A DNA stretch of 64,000 bases from Aurantiochytrium sp. KH105 (Eukaryota; Sar; Bigyra; Thraustochytrida; Thraustochytriidae): assembly GCA_003116975.1 (NCBI GenBank), contig BGKB01000055.1, forward strand, positions 310,001-374,000, written 5' to 3'. Both the position numbers and the translations under genes were made by a program. The notes below the pieces were generated by a model. The model was not told the DNA's origin. It worked only from the letters and a program-made list of their open reading frames with translations, and ran no database searches. This document shows positions 1 to 8,618 of the stretch, piece by piece; the stretch's first letter is position 1, and each line of letters opens with the position of its first letter.

Positions 1-143
1 TGAAAAGGCGAGGCTGGGGACCGGGACGTCATCGTCATAGGCTACAGCGCTCGCTGCCACTGACCACCTCACCAACCACCTTCCGGCTCCTGGGCCCGCT
101 AGCTCGCTCCAAGCGCCGGCGGTCGCTCCTCAAGCTTCTCCGT

Positions 144-178
144 CGCTCGCCCGCTCGCCCGCTCGCTCGCTCGCTCGC
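144..178. repeat. GCTC/GCCC tetranucleotide repeat
   Basis: A run of imperfect GCTC units with some GCCC units. It is the same type of tetranucleotide tract seen upstream of several genes in this window. Confidence 0.8.
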
Positions 179-1508
179 GTCGTGGGGCGCGAGGCGCGAG
201 GAGCGAGCTCCTCCGGCGCACGCACTGCATCTTTTGCGCGCGGCAGGGCCTCGATCGACCGATGCCTGCCGCGCTCATCGCACCCGGCCGCAGAGCCCCG
301 GGGCCTTGGGCCCGCGGTCCGGCCGACCAACCGACGCCGCGCGCCCGGTCGCGCCCGTCCGGGCGCCGCGAAGGGCGCGGGGGCCGCCGCTGCCGCGCAC
401 GAGTGACCCGACCGAGAAGAATAGAAGGGACTCGAATGACGGACAGAATGGAAGGGTCTCTTCTTCGGACTCTTCTCCAAGTTCGCAATCGATGCAGACA
501 CAAGCATTTTTCCAGGCTCGTCGCACCGCTGCCGGCCGCGCTCGAGGAGCTCTCCACGTCCGCTCGCGGCACCCGGTGGCGAGGTAATCCAAGCCTAGGC
601 AAGGCGAGGCAAGCCAAGACTGGCTTGGCGTCCGTCCGGGCCGAAGTCTCGACGAGCGGTGAGATCACCTTCGGAATTCATCCCTCGGGCATCGAGCTCT
701 CACGGAGCTTCTGCCGATGCGATGCAGGGAAATGCGACGAGAAGACGAGTGTCTCTGGCCGCCTCATGCTGGCCTGACGAGTCGAGCCTGTCCCGTGCGC
801 AGGAGCCCGAGCCCCTGCGGGCCTCGCCTGCACGAGCCCTGGCCCAGCGCGAGCTGAGTCGCCCTCGCTTACCCAGCCCTGCAGCCGCAGCTCTTCCTTC
901 CTTCATCTTTCTGGCCAATGGGCTTGCGGCGGTTGGCCACAGCATCCATCGCTCGCCCGGCCAGCGTCTCCTTCGCTCCTTCCCTTCGCAAACGATCGAC
1001 CGTCGTTTGCAAAAACTGCAGCGGCAGGCAGCCTGGTACGTCGGCGCCACCAGCCAGGCAGATGTTCGTGCTCGAGCTCGAGTTCGTGGCTGTGGTCCTG
1101 GTTGTTGTTGGTGTTGGAGGTCCCTCTGCCGGCGAGCAATAATCATAGCAGCAATAACGACCTCCTAGGCCTCCGGCAAGGGTTGGGGTTTGCCCTCTCG
1201 CGCTCAATCGCTTCTCGCTCGCCCCCTGCTGCATCTTCTGCGCCGCCGTTCGTCACGTGGCCTCCCGCCCTCGTCCGCGCCGCAGCCGCAAGGAATCATC
1301 CCGCGAGATGCTGCTGCCTGAGCTTGCAAGCATCCTTGCTTGTGCCTGCACGCCTTACAGCGGCGGCTCTGAGAAGCGGGCGGAGCGAAAGCGCGAGGCC
1401 GCGGAGCGGAGCGGCTCGAGACTGCGACGCGAGCCCTGGGCGGGCGGGCTTCCTGCGGCCGGCGCCACCCGAGGAGCGCAAGATCGAGCGGTCGATGGGG
1501 CAAGAGAA

Positions 1509-1554
1509 CGATCGATCGATCAATCGATCAATCGATCCATCGATCGATCGATCG
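1509..1554. repeat. CGAT/CAAT tetranucleotide microsatellite
   Basis: About eleven ATCG-type units with interspersed ATCA and ATCC variants. Because ATCG repeats are self-complementary, the tract can fold back on itself. Confidence 0.85.
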
Positions 1555-1718
1555 CGGCCCTCCAACGCACAGCGCCACCACAGCTGGGGTCGGGATGCGG
1601 GAAGCTGTAGGATGAGTGGGGTAGGGTGCGGGCCCGCACCTGGGCGGGCTCGGGCTTGCCCAATGGGCTTCAAGTCGGGCTTGGGCTTGGCATGGCATGG
1701 CCTCGTGCTTTGCGATGC

Positions 1719-1753
1719 TTTGCGTTTGCGTTTGCGTTTGCGTTTGCTTTTGC
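1719..1753. repeat. TTTGCG hexanucleotide repeat
   Basis: Four to five TTTGCG units, the last decayed to TTTTGC. Nothing suggests it is coding. Confidence 0.8.
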
Positions 1754-1942
1754 ATTGCTGGTGCAGCGGGCGCCGTTGCCAACCAACCAGCGGTGCTTGG
1801 CGCACGAACTTCACTGTCAATCAATGAAAGTCGTCAGGCGTCACGAATGGATGTCCAAGACCTGTTCGGCCGGCTGGTGGCACAGACAGCAACGACGGAT
1901 GATCGAGCGCCTCGCGGGCGCAAAACGAGGCCTGACGGCCAG

Positions 1943-1979
1943 TGGATAGATGGATGGATGCATGATGGATGGATGAAGG
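1943..1979. repeat. TGGA/TGAT tetranucleotide repeat
   Basis: Imperfect GGAT units interrupted by one GCAT. A similar TGAA/TGGA tract occurs at 53966-54022. Confidence 0.75.
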
Positions 1980-2405
1980 AAGGCTTGGCAAAGGTGCTGC
2001 AAACGTGATCCTGGCCGAATTCGTCGAACTTGCACAACTCACGTCCTGCCAGTTTGTGGCGAAATATCCAGGCAGACAGGCAGCTGCAGGACTAGAGGTA
2101 GGAAGGCAGCCATCACGCCGATGGCGCATCGCTGCTGCTACTCGACCAAACGACTGTGTTGCTGTTGCCGCTTCTCGCGGCGTCATGTACGCAAAGACGT
2201 AGAATCCTGAAGTTCTGGGAAACACGAGCTTCTTCTTCTCCCTGCCCACCAGACGAAACGCCAAGCACGCCGCCGGTCCATCCTGTCGCGGGGCCGACAG
2301 ACGCTCTGCCGACTTGCTCGCGGTGCTCTCATCAGCGCGCAGTGCTTATAAGCATCGTGCTCTCCAGAAATGTAGTAGGCCAGGCCTTGGCCTAGTAGTT
2401 TCACA

Positions 2406-2443
2406 GCAAGCAAGCGAGCGAGCAAGCATGCAAGCAAGCAAGC
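2406..2443. repeat. GCAA/GCGA tetranucleotide repeat before a gene start
   Basis: GCAA units with GCGA and GCAT variants, ending about 60 bases before the ATG at 2505. It probably lies in the 5' UTR or core promoter of that gene. Confidence 0.8.
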
Positions 2444-2504
2444 TGACACTGACATGTGAAGTCGTGCTCCGTGCCCCGGGCGCATAGAGGAAACGCGAGC
2501 GACC

Positions 2505-3206
2505 ATGTTGCGGCGAGTGGCGCTGGGCGCAACCATCTCGGGGGTCGGCGTGGGGACGACGCTGGTCGGCGTGAAGCTGGCCGAGCAGAATGGGGTTCTG
2601 CAAAAGCCGTCCTTGAGCGCGCCCGTGCTCCTCTTCATCTCGTCCGGGTATGTGGCCATGGGCGCGGCCAGCGTCTTCTACGCGAGCTGCGAGGAGGCGC
2701 TGCTCGGGAGGGGGTTCGTGCGCGGCATGGTGCTTCAGAGCTATGCGCAAAAGACGACATGGGCCAGCAAACCAACTGTGCGCGGCGAAGATCTGGAACC
2801 AATCGTCAAGAGCATGATGCGCACCGACCCTTTTATCAAGCTTACAGCCCTGCAGCAGGAAACCGGCAACGCGCTCAACCAGGCAACCTACGGCCTTGTA
2901 CGCCAGTCTGATGTCTATGAAGCACTCATGCGCGAAGTTGGGCCTTTTGCTCGAAGCGAAAAAGTTGTTGCCGACCGTCTTCGCGATACGCTCGTCGAAG
3001 CCGCCGAGCAGGCTGTTCGTAGAAGCATTGCCACGCAGCGCGATGGATTTATCGTAGCCATGGCCACGAGCATGTTTCTCGCATCGCTCATCACGCTCGC
3101 GCTCGACCGTGCTTTTCCTCCAACGCAACCACGACGAGCCTCCCGACTCGCTGAGCGATTCAGGCAACTTCCGAAGCAGCAAGATGACCACCAAGCCGAG
3201 GCCTAG
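2505..3206 (+). CDS. Orphan membrane protein, 233 aa
   Basis: I do not recognise the family. The ATG lies in a good eukaryotic context (gaccATG) and the frame is intact. The first ~25 residues form a Gly/Val-rich hydrophobic segment after an MLRR start, which could be an organelle-targeting or membrane-anchor sequence. A second hydrophobic stretch follows at about residues 43-60 (APVLLFISSGYVAMGA). The middle (about 85-175) looks helical and charged, with regular Glu/Arg/Ala spacing. A third hydrophobic segment lies near residues 183-203, before a basic, Gln-rich tail. This suggests a small protein with two or three membrane helices and a helical domain between them. The next gene (3967-4511) is on the opposite strand and converges on it. 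Function unknown. Confidence 0.65.
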   Translation: MLRRVALGATISGVGVGTTLVGVKLAEQNGVLQKPSLSAPVLLFISSGYVAMGAASVFYASCEEALLGRGFVRGMVLQSYAQKTTWASKPTVRGEDLEPIVKSMMRTDPFIKLTALQQETGNALNQATYGLVRQSDVYEALMREVGPFARSEKVVADRLRDTLVEAAEQAVRRSIATQRDGFIVAMATSMFLASLITLALDRAFPPTQPRRASRLAERFRQLPKQQDDHQAEA

Positions 3207-3966
3207 GCTAGAATTCTTGTCTGCGTCCAACGTGGGAGCGTGATAAACCATGCGCTGCCTTTATTACCTCCGCCATTATTGATAGTTACGTCATGGATCG
3301 CTTGACGCTCAACACGATTTCGAGAGGTTTTCCCCTATGCAAAGAAAGTGGAGAAAAAAGTGACACCACTCTCTATGATTAAGCGCTCGCGCACTGCGTC
3401 TAGCGCAGGTTCTGGGCATTGAGCAAGTGTTCCCGATCTCGTCTGCTCGACGCAAAGCACTCGCTGGCTGAGGTAGAACGCCGTGGATAGAAGAAAGTGG
3501 AGTTTACATTGATGCACAGACGCTGCAAAAGTCGAGGCCTAGATCTTGCCCAGGCCCTAGGCCCTGGGCTAGACTTTCCCATTATGTGTAAGACATTACG
3601 GCACGTGACTCGCCGCGTAATGTGTGCGAAACACCAGCTCGTTCAAACCCCGCACATTCATTTGCGTTTTTATAAAGATTCATGTACATTCAATCCAATT
3701 GCGTCACATCGAGCAGTGAAACGTAAGTAGGTATACCGCACTTCGCGGCTAACTACGGTTGGGCTCGACAAGAACAACTTTTATTGCCAAGCCAGGTCTC
3801 TTCTTTCGCAAAGTGTATCGCAGCAAGAATAAGAATCATCCTAAATGATAAAAAAGGAAAGAAAAAGAAGGGAACCTTCAAGATGACCAATCTTCATCTT
3901 TGTCTTCTCTCTTCTCGGCCTTGTCAATAAATAAGGTACACACGCATATTTTGTTTCGTCTCGTTT
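3207..3966. other. Convergent intergenic spacer
   Basis: This lies between the 3' ends of two convergent genes. It has an imperfect GC-rich inverted repeat at about 3549-3568 (CCCAGG and CCTGGG arms). Downstream it is A/T-rich, as expected for 3' UTRs. I looked for a tRNA around the TTCAAAC at about 3642 and found no foldable cloverleaf. Confidence 0.6.
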
Positions 3967-4511
3967 CTATTTTCGCCGCCGCTGATAAAAGGTGGAAGAG
4001 GGCTCGACGCCAAAACCACGCTCTGAGCGCAGCAAATCCGAAGCCTGCTTTTTCTGAAAACGCGAGTTCGAGAGCAATCCTGACACCGCTGTCTCCTTCG
4101 TCTGACTCATAAGCTGGAGCATTGTGCGTTCTGCGAGCTCCAAGTTCTTCTTCACACTGTTCATGGTCTTTTCGCGATCCTCAAGACGCTCGCACAACGG
4201 CTTGTACTGTTTGTTGATACGCTCGAGCTCTTTGTCGATCCATGCAATGCTCGCGCGGTCCTTGTCCATGGCCTCGCCGCAGACCTTTCTGCGATGTTTC
4301 AGGCCACTTACCATTTTGTCGAGGGCTTCAATCTGCATCCATGATGCTTTACGAAGTTAGTGCATGTTTTTTTACTCACGACCTTTTGCTTTCCCCCACG
4401 TACCCTGCGCTTGGCGTGCTCAGGACCATTGCTGGCATTCTTGATGCGCTCCAAAAGCTCTCGCTTCGCTTCGTCAAGCTCTTCCACGCTTGCCTCGCTC
4501 GCGGTGTCCAT
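3967..4511 (-). CDS. Small coiled-coil protein, spliced, about 157 aa
   Basis: Two exons join in phase 0. Exon 1 (4511-4404) starts at the ATG reading MDTASEASVEELDEAKRELL. Exon 2 (4332-3967) starts IEALDKMVSGLK and ends in a basic YQRRRK tail. The intron 4403-4333 has a GTACGT donor, a CACTAAC branch site and a CAG acceptor, and its removal joins two heptad-like helical segments seamlessly. The whole product is charged and helical (Glu/Lys/Leu/Arg), so a coiled coil over roughly residues 8-110 is likely. I cannot name the family. The open frame extends further upstream, but only through a non-ATG start, so the first ATG was chosen. The gene diverges from the large membrane protein starting at 5214. 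Confidence 0.75.
4333..4403 (-). other. Spliceosomal intron, 71 nt
   Basis: On the minus strand it reads GTACGT at the donor, CACTAAC about 26 nt before the acceptor, and CAG at the 3' end. It is phase 0. It contains in-frame codons but interrupts an otherwise continuous coiled-coil frame. Confidence 0.8.
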
Positions 4512-5213
4512 TGCAGCGTGCAGTAAAATAGCCTCCTTCGCTGATTGCCGTCCTCCGCACTTAACCAAGGCGATGATGACCACGGGAGGCAAGCCGCGTT
4601 GTTTGAAGGTCCCGCCTTCCTCCGGACTCGTGGAAACATAGCAGGCAAAGGGTGTGCACGGCGCACGGAGGTCTCAACGGATATACTTTCACGCCACTTT
4701 GCAAAGTTTCTCTGAGAAAGCGAGCTTGACATGCCAAACGAACATTTCCCCGTCCTTGCATAAAGACCTGCATTCATTACTCCTACCTACCAAAGGACAA
4801 AGCTTGGGCGGCAGTCCAACAGCAAGCGAACGAAAGAAAGGAGCATTCGCTCACCTACGATATCCGCGCTCCGCAGTCAAGCGATCCTCCAGCTATCTAG
4901 CTACAGCTAGATAATCTAGGTAGCCATATCGCTAGGCCAGGGCAGAACCTAGCTGCTGTCCGCGACTGTAAGAAACCAGCTTTGGAGGAGAGGAGGGTGA
5001 CATGCTGGTGCGTAGTAAACCTGGTTCGCCCAAAGCCAACCTGGTGGCCCGGCCGCGGCCGCGGCCAGCGTTACGGATTTTGCAACGAGGTGGCGCAGCG
5101 AAGCGCAAAGTCCGCACGCTCGTGCTTGCTTGCGCCGTCTACTCACTTACGTGCGAAGTGAGACGCGGCGGCCCAGACTTCGGGCGGAAAATAATCGACG
5201 GGAACAAGTAACC
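4512..5213. promoter_or_regulatory. Divergent intergenic region
   Basis: This separates the starts of the coiled-coil gene (-) and the polytopic membrane protein gene (+), so it must hold both promoters. No core element could be assigned. It contains the perfect hairpin listed at 4894-4913. Confidence 0.5.
4894..4913. repeat. Perfect inverted repeat, 9 bp arms
   Basis: The arms TATCTAGCT and AGCTAGATA are exact reverse complements separated by two bases. This could be a dimeric protein-binding site or a cruciform. It lies about 300 bases upstream of the ATG at 5214. Confidence 0.7.
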
Positions 5214-8015
5214 ATGCGCTTGAACAATGTAGCCTGCGTGATTTTGCTCGCTGTGGCGTCAACTGTGCTGCAGCTTGGCTTGGGCACGATGCTACCGCAT
5301 CAGTACGGCGGCGAAATCTACATCGCAGCAACATATTTCGCGAATGCGGTGTCCTACATGTTTTTAGCTGGCGGCGTCGCAGTCATGCTCTTCATTGGAC
5401 GTGTCTTGGATATGTCCTATTGGGAGCAGCCTGCTGCTTGCTGGCTACGTCGCGTGTGGTACGCACTCGCCGCTATATTGACGCTCGCAACTGTCATTTC
5501 CGCTTCCCAAGTATTTAGCGCGGCCATCTTGCTCGCGGTGATCTTTATCGCTAGCGCATGCAGCGTCATCGTCCTCGTTCTAGTAAAATCGATGCTTGGG
5601 CCGTCGCCAGCCATGGCGAGATCATTCGGGTACATGCAGATTCTTTCCGGTGTGCTTATTTTGATAGCTCAAGTCATTTTCCTCTTAAAACAGGGCAAGG
5701 CCACCGATAACTGTGCGTCCTCTACCTATTGGTCGATCACAGCGACGCGTGAATGGACCTACTACGAAGTCGACTGTCCTTTTGAGGTCGAAATTAGCTC
5801 GTTTGAAAATGCGACCGCAGATGCACAATATTACTCGTGTTCTTTCCGCGAGGAGACGTGCACAATCGGAGATTATGATTACGCTATTGCAGACGAGAGT
5901 TTGATCGAAAAGCAGACTGAGATCACCACGGATGGTTTCTGTCGCTTGCGCACTGCCAAGCTTATTTTCAAGGTGGCTCGAGATTTCCTGTCAAGCTCTG
6001 CGCTTGACAACAGCAACATGCAATGGGTGGGCAGTGACGCGGTGGTTGGCGAATCGAACGGTACAGAGATTGTCAAGGTGCGCGCGCGATACCATGGCTG
6101 CAGCCGGGCCTTTCTTCTCTGGAGTGGTCCTCTTTGCATGAGCGTATTTGCTCTATGGATTGGCGTCGGCACCCTCTTGGTCATTTTGCCTAAATATGAC
6201 GATGCCCGTAATGCGGACCGGCAGCGAAAGATTCTCGCCCGCGGCACCATATCCCTCTTACTACTCATGTGGATCGGAGCCAGCATTGGAGGCTCCGACA
6301 TGAACATGTCACAGATTGTTATTTTTTGTGCTGGAGCGGGCATTGGCATGCTTTTGTTAGGGTACATTTCAGCGCATGGGATCAATTCTTTATGGGAGGT
6401 GGCCTCGGGAAGCAAGTTCGGTCAGCAAGCCATGGCCATTATGATTTCTGACTGGGGTCTCGCATTCATGGCTCTCGGTCTCATGCCAGTAGGTTTTCTC
6501 TACCTGCTGCTCAGTATTCCGTGCCAATTTATGCGCAAAATCAACATCTTCGGTTGCAATCTCCCGGTTGATCCTGCCGATCGTCGCAGTATTGTAACCA
6601 AGGGTGTGAGCGCCGGCTTGGAACGAGCTCGAGCGCTCAATTGGACGTCAATATTAACCAAGGTCATTATCCTTGGTCTACTCTTCATGAGTCTTAACGT
6701 GGTGGTATCCAAGTTCACCTCGGTTGCGATGAGTGCTTTGAATGAATGGATTCGCTTGCAAAACTTTGGCATGGGCCAAATCACCATGGTGTTCTTTGCA
6801 GTTGGCATGGCCGCCTTCTTGAATCCGCTCATTCCTGGTCCGCCCATCTATGTTTCGGGTGGAATCGTTCTCGTCGAAGGCACGCGCGTCATGTTTGCAG
6901 GGATGCTTAGCGGTCAGACCCTCGAAGCAAGTGGCGAGCTAGCTTGCACAGACTTGTACACTGACGGCGAATGTGAGGCAGGATATTGGATTGCCATAGC
7001 CTACACGGTTGCGGTTTGTACGGTGCTGAAAATGTGCGCCATCACGGTTCAGCAAAAAGTATTTGGTGAGCGCATGGGTCGCTTCATTTCAATCCGACGC
7101 TTTATTGGCGTCAACACCGTCGCATGCCGGGCCATCAAGATAATCTTGCAGGACCGCGGTTTGACAATGCGCAAGGTCTTCATCCTCTGCGGAGGTCCTG
7201 ATTGGCCAACGTCCGTGACTACGGGTATTCTTGGACTACCATTATTGTCCATGCTTATCGGTTCGCTGCCCATCGTCTTTCTCATCGCGCCATCTGTTCT
7301 TGCTGGCGCGTCTTTACTTCGCACCACAGAGGGATCTATCTGGTCATCCATTAGTGTTTTGGCTGTCGGTTTGAGCGTGGTGCTGCAATCTGCAAGCATG
7401 TTTGGGGCGATGCACGTGATTGCCAAGGTGGCAACGGAGCATGAGAATGAATTGGCCGCCATGGATCCTGATTTGGAGGTTCTCGAGTACACGAAGAAAT
7501 CTGAGCGCAAACGTGCTGCCATGGCACATGCAAAAGACTGGCATCGCAAAGGCTTTCCGCTTGTCGCCCGCTTCTTTCTCATCGTGGGGGCGGCTTCAAT
7601 GATCCTCTCCGTTTATTTGGCTGTAGTACTTGGTTCTGCGTGCTTTGGTTCGTTTAGCGTATCAGATTCTATTTCCGAGGATCTCGGGGGTGATCCCTTT
7701 GCCATCGTTCTCTGGCCTTTGGGATATTTGTGCCTGCTGCTTTTGGCCATTTCGGTCTTTTGCTTTTGCGTCTTGGAAGTCGTGTTTTCGTGCATTTGTA
7801 AATCCGTCGCGCAAGTTTCCCCTGACGAGGTACTTCCGGCGTTCGCCTCGGGCAAGCCCACAGCAAATGACATTTCTTCGCCGCTTCACTCACCAGAAAG
7901 TGCTGAGCCTGCGATGCAAACAACAGAAGCGTCTTCGCCAACGCACACGGAGGCATCATTGCCTTCGCAGACGGAGGCCCATGCCGAGACTACGGTAAAG
8001 CCCGCAGACTCTTGA
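5214..8015 (+). CDS. Polytopic membrane protein with VTT/DedA-like core, 933 aa
   Basis: The frame is open from 5130, but the ATG at 5214 (accATG) begins directly with a hydrophobic signal-anchor helix, so I start there. I count at least a dozen hydrophobic segments. A Cys-rich, presumably luminal loop lies at about residues 165-285, with several N-x-S/T sites. Around residues 535-550 the sequence NPLIPGPPIYVSGG resembles the re-entrant Pro/Gly motif of the VTT (DedA/SNARE-associated Golgi) family. A second conserved-looking block, CGGPDWPTSV, follows near residue 657. These motifs suggest a lipid-handling or transport membrane protein of the endomembrane system, but the family call is tentative. 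The Ser/Thr/Glu-rich C-terminal tail contains short repeats (T-E-A-S) and runs into a duplicated DNA segment at the stop codon. Neighbours give no functional hint. Confidence 0.7.
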   Translation: MRLNNVACVILLAVASTVLQLGLGTMLPHQYGGEIYIAATYFANAVSYMFLAGGVAVMLFIGRVLDMSYWEQPAACWLRRVWYALAAILTLATVISASQVFSAAILLAVIFIASACSVIVLVLVKSMLGPSPAMARSFGYMQILSGVLILIAQVIFLLKQGKATDNCASSTYWSITATREWTYYEVDCPFEVEISSFENATADAQYYSCSFREETCTIGDYDYAIADESLIEKQTEITTDGFCRLRTAKLIFKVARDFLSSSALDNSNMQWVGSDAVVGESNGTEIVKVRARYHGCSRAFLLWSGPLCMSVFALWIGVGTLLVILPKYDDARNADRQRKILARGTISLLLLMWIGASIGGSDMNMSQIVIFCAGAGIGMLLLGYISAHGINSLWEVASGSKFGQQAMAIMISDWGLAFMALGLMPVGFLYLLLSIPCQFMRKINIFGCNLPVDPADRRSIVTKGVSAGLERARALNWTSILTKVIILGLLFMSLNVVVSKFTSVAMSALNEWIRLQNFGMGQITMVFFAVGMAAFLNPLIPGPPIYVSGGIVLVEGTRVMFAGMLSGQTLEASGELACTDLYTDGECEAGYWIAIAYTVAVCTVLKMCAITVQQKVFGERMGRFISIRRFIGVNTVACRAIKIILQDRGLTMRKVFILCGGPDWPTSVTTGILGLPLLSMLIGSLPIVFLIAPSVLAGASLLRTTEGSIWSSISVLAVGLSVVLQSASMFGAMHVIAKVATEHENELAAMDPDLEVLEYTKKSERKRAAMAHAKDWHRKGFPLVARFFLIVGAASMILSVYLAVVLGSACFGSFSVSDSISEDLGGDPFAIVLWPLGYLCLLLLAISVFCFCVLEVVFSCICKSVAQVSPDEVLPAFASGKPTANDISSPLHSPESAEPAMQTTEASSPTHTEASLPSQTEAHAETTVKPADS

Positions 8016-8167
8016 GCGCTTCAAGTATTTGCTATGTGGTGTGGCATAAAATGGTAGTCTATGTGGAGACTATGGCAAAGTCCGCAGACGTCCAATGCTT
8101 GCTGCTTTGCTTTTTGTCAATTCTTCGGAAGCCGATACGAAGAGTACGGCAGACTTCAAATGTTTGC
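7986..8167. repeat. Degenerate ~80 bp tandem duplication spanning a gene's 3' end
   Basis: GAGACTACGG-TAAAGCCCGCAGAC at 7986 recurs at 8066 as GAGACTATGG-CAAAGTCCGCAGAC. A shorter decayed copy (GAGTACGGCAGAC) begins at about 8142. Each copy is followed by a CAA(A/G/T)-type stretch ending in TTTGC or CTTGC. The first copy contains the stop codon of the upstream gene, so its tail coding sequence was duplicated into the 3' UTR. Confidence 0.7.
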
Positions 8168-8618
8168 AACGTTGGTGGCGATTCTAATTTTTTTTCTCTA
8201 AACCTCAGCGTTCTCGCGAGTTGACTTGCTAGCGTCTTGTCGTGGTCGGCTGACGCGGGTTAATGTCCAGAGCAAGAAGACTTGCGTAGTTTTAACGCTT
8301 CGTCGCGAAGATTTTGGTAACTATATTTTATGAAATGATTGACTCCAAAGACAAGATTTTCAGCGTCTCGTAGATGCTGAATGAGGAGCTTGTGAATTTT
8401 TGCATACCTGTCAACGGGTTTCTCTCTACAAGAATAAATGAAATGTACAGACGATACTTCGTCCTGCTGAAGAAGAATCCTTTTTGACGGCATACTGTTG
8501 CCACCGCCATTAATAACTTTGTCTGTACATCAAAAAGACCTGTCAAAAGTTGTATTCTTGTATTACTGATTTGAAACCGGAAGGGAAAAGCGGAGAGAGG
8601 ATAAACGAAACCATTTTA
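8016..8618. other. Convergent intergenic spacer
   Basis: A/T-rich 3' flanks of the VTT-like gene and of SF3B3. Apart from the duplicated tail segment there is nothing recognisable. The small open frames have no motifs. Confidence 0.6.

Larger units (their letters stand above)
1..2504. other. Repeat-rich stretch without a supported gene
   Basis: No frame here gives a protein with recognisable motifs. The open frames on both strands are Arg/Ala/Pro/Ser-rich and overlap one another, as expected from GC-rich non-coding DNA. The stretch holds several short tandem repeats (listed separately). Its right end is presumably the promoter and 5' UTR of the gene starting at 2505. A GTACGT donor-like hexamer near 1035 has no convincing coding exon in front of it. 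Confidence 0.6.

Noticed and set aside
1..2504. Several overlapping open frames of 60-240 codons
   Set aside because: All are Arg/Ala/Pro/Ser-rich, overlap on both strands and show no motif or consistent splice structure.
3600..3700. Possible tRNA, from a TTCAAAC near 3642
   Set aside because: The flanks do not form a T-arm or an acceptor stem.
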